Source: Desulfofundulus australicus DSM 11792
Lineage (GTDB): Bacteria > Bacillota > Desulfotomaculia > Desulfotomaculales > Desulfovirgulaceae
NCBI RefSeq assembly: GCF_900129285.1
Contig: NZ_FQUW01000005.1
Span: 107,631-171,630, forward strand
DNA length: 64,000 nt
Reading direction: 5' to 3'
Under the pieces are notes generated by a model. It was given only the letters and a program-made list of their open reading frames with translations, did no database searches and had not been told where the DNA came from. Both the position numbers and the translations under genes were made by a program. Below, piece by piece: positions 62,908-64,000 of this stretch (the stretch's first letter is position 1; the number at the start of each line of letters is the position of its first letter).

Positions 62908-63202
62908 GGCGGTTCAACCCCTCCCGAAGTTCACGGATCAGTTGAACCGAATCACCCCTTACACCCCCCTTCTTTGCCATCTTAACCCTTAACTGAAGTA
63001 TCCTGTCCAGGCTTTCTTTTCTGGTTTGAGTCAACAGGTCCATCTCATTCAACTTACGCGTCTTCTCGAATGTTTCAGCATCCACCAGGTAAGCAACCGG
63101 CTTTGACCTCTGGAGGATAACCGCCGGTTCTTTTGTGCGAATTACTTCCATCAGAATCTCGCGGATGTTCCTCCGGATATCTGTCACATTCACTATATGC
63201 AT
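62900..63202 (-). CDS. Phd/YefM-type antitoxin
   Basis: 100 residues. MHIVNVTDIRRNIREILMEV and AVILQRSKPVAYLVDAE form the DNA-binding fold of Phd/YefM antitoxins; the charged C-terminus should bind the toxin. ATG at 63202 follows GGGAGTG. It precedes the PIN gene in a normal antitoxin-toxin order. Confidence 0.88.
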   Translation of the reverse strand: MHIVNVTDIRRNIREILMEVIRTKEPAVILQRSKPVAYLVDAETFEKTRKLNEMDLLTQTRKESLDRILQLRVKMAKKGGVRGDSVQLIRELREGLNRHE

Positions 63203-63377
63203 TGCTATCACTCCCAAATGTGCTTTTGATTATAGTATAACCGGTTGGGAGAGTGATCGCAACACAACCCGGCCCGGAACTTCCGTAAGCGTCAAACACA
63301 ACCCACCTTGGCACAATACCCAAGTTTAAGGGATAATCTTCCTCAAAAAATAAGCTCGATGAGGAGGATTTTTTCTT

Positions 63378-63704
63378 ATGACCAAAGCCGAACGGGAAGC
63401 GCTATGGGAAACCCGAATAGCCGAATACAAGATGAGTGGGCAAAGCGTCAGAGAATGGTGCGCCGCCCATGAAGGCATCAGCCCCAGGCAGTTATGGTAC
63501 TGGCTGCGAAAGTTTAATGACCGGAACGGAGTTACCCCAGGAAAATCAAACCGGTGGTTGCCGGTGGAAATAAGCAACCAGTCATTTATAGAAGAGGACC
63601 ATACTTTACTGGTCAAAATAGGACCGGCCAACATCGAGGTTAAACCCGGCTTTGATCCAGCCTTGCTTTCTCAGGTAGTTAAGGTGCTGGTAGCGTTATG
63701 CTAA
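63378..63704 (+). CDS. tnpA: IS66-type accessory protein TnpA
   Basis: 108 residues with the helix-turn-helix-like YKMSGQSVREWCAAHEGISPRQLWYW-type segment near residues 17-42, quoted in part, typical of the first IS66 ORF. AGGAGG stands 12 bases before the ATG. Its end overlaps tnpB by seven bases. Confidence 0.85.
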   Translation: MTKAEREALWETRIAEYKMSGQSVREWCAAHEGISPRQLWYWLRKFNDRNGVTPGKSNRWLPVEISNQSFIEEDHTLLVKIGPANIEVKPGFDPALLSQVVKVLVALC

Positions 63705-64000
63705 ATGAATTTAGTATCAACCGGGTTTACCTCGCCTGCGGTGCCACCGATTTGCGCAAGTCCATCGACGGGCTGGCCGTGCTGGTCAAGGAAGGGTTTG
63801 AGCTGGACCCCTTCTCTTCCTGCCTTTTCGTCTTCTGTAACCGGCAGCGGGACAAAATTAAAATTCTCCACTGGGACCACAATGGGTTTTGGCTCTATTA
63901 CCGCCGGCTGGAGAAAGGTAAATTCCCCTGGCCGGAAAGAAGCACTTCTTCAACTATTGCCATTAGCCGCCGGGAACTGCGCTGGCTGCTCGACGGCCTA
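63698..64000 (+). CDS. tnpB: IS66 Orf2-like protein TnpB, cut by window end
   Basis: 101 residues visible from the ATG at 63698: YLACGATDLRKSIDGLAVLV and KILHWDHNGFWLYYRRLEKG are the TnpB signatures. The remaining C-terminus lies outside. TnpB helps IS66 transposition. Confidence 0.9.
   Translation, partial: MLNEFSINRVYLACGATDLRKSIDGLAVLVKEGFELDPFSSCLFVFCNRQRDKIKILHWDHNGFWLYYRRLEKGKFPWPERSTSSTIAISRRELRWLLDGL

Larger units (their letters stand above)
63285..64000 (+). mobile_element. IS66-family insertion sequence, left part
   Basis: The element appears to begin at GTAAGCGTCAAACACAACCC (63285), which has the GTAAGCG end of IS66-type inverted repeats, followed by tnpA- and tnpB-like genes in the standard order. 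The transposase gene, right end and target duplication lie beyond the window. Confidence 0.8.

Overview
The window reads as a chromosomal segment of a GC-rich, anaerobic, endospore-forming Firmicute, most likely a thermophilic relative of Desulfotomaculum/Pelotomaculum (Peptococcaceae). The grounds are a Spo0M gene, an orphan Ni-CO dehydrogenase operon, ferredoxin-dependent keto-acid metabolism, GTG/TTG starts behind strong Shine-Dalgarno sequences, and many c-di-GMP, chemotaxis and two-component genes. The organism is inferred. I saw no rRNA, tRNA or CRISPR array.

Layout. 1-7.6 kb: a truncated NapH-like Fe-S membrane protein behind a CRP-type site, a cNMP-DUF2225-TPR protein, an FtsA-like ATPase, and a reverse-strand run of sirohaem protein, Cys-rich protein, globin-coupled sensor and a frameshifted chemoreceptor. 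7.8-11.5 kb: an FAD oxidoreductase-CooS-CooF operon. 11.6-15.8 kb: M24 peptidase, tandem HD-GYP protein, threonine synthase. 16-23.7 kb: glucan phosphorylase, FMN hydroxy-acid oxidase, HIT protein, an orphan Cas3-like protein with an eroded helicase, and a dehydrogenase-like protein. 23.7-29 kb: two lipoproteins and an ECF sigma/anti-sigma pair. 29.2-32.3 kb: an agrB-agrD peptide-signalling locus joined to a membrane GGDEF/HD-GYP protein, with an AT-rich core. 32.3-39.2 kb: nnrDE, acpS, a hypothetical gene, a LytTR/LytS-like two-component system and acs. 39.6-46.7 kb: a TauE/SafE operon behind a sigma-54 promoter, next to its likely NtrC-type regulator and kinase, bracketed by two related CBS proteins. 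46.9-54 kb: treZ, a GH57 protein and treY. 54-57.95 kb: iorA-iorB-paaK behind a leader with what looks like a TRAP-dependent attenuator. 58-64 kb: cupin, two pseudouridine synthases, YkvA-like protein, Spo0M, a PIN pseudogene, an intact VapBC-type pair, and the left end of an IS66 element.

How the parts work together. Glucan phosphorylase, treZ, GH57 and treY suggest turnover of a glycogen-like store and conversion of its chains to trehalose. CooS, CooF and the FAD protein would pass electrons from CO to NAD(P)H. IorAB with PaaK interconverts aryl-pyruvates and aryl-acetates through aryl-acyl-CoA. A GAG-repeat leader at this operon suggests tryptophan-dependent repression, which fits use in the biosynthetic direction.

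The strongest candidates for something new are (1) the TRAP-like attenuator before iorAB-paaK, (2) the agrBD locus coupled to a c-di-GMP enzyme and (3) the orphan Cas3-like nuclease with lost helicase motifs. Two homopolymer frameshifts, in the chemoreceptor and in the membrane gene before agrB, may be slippage, decay or sequencing error.
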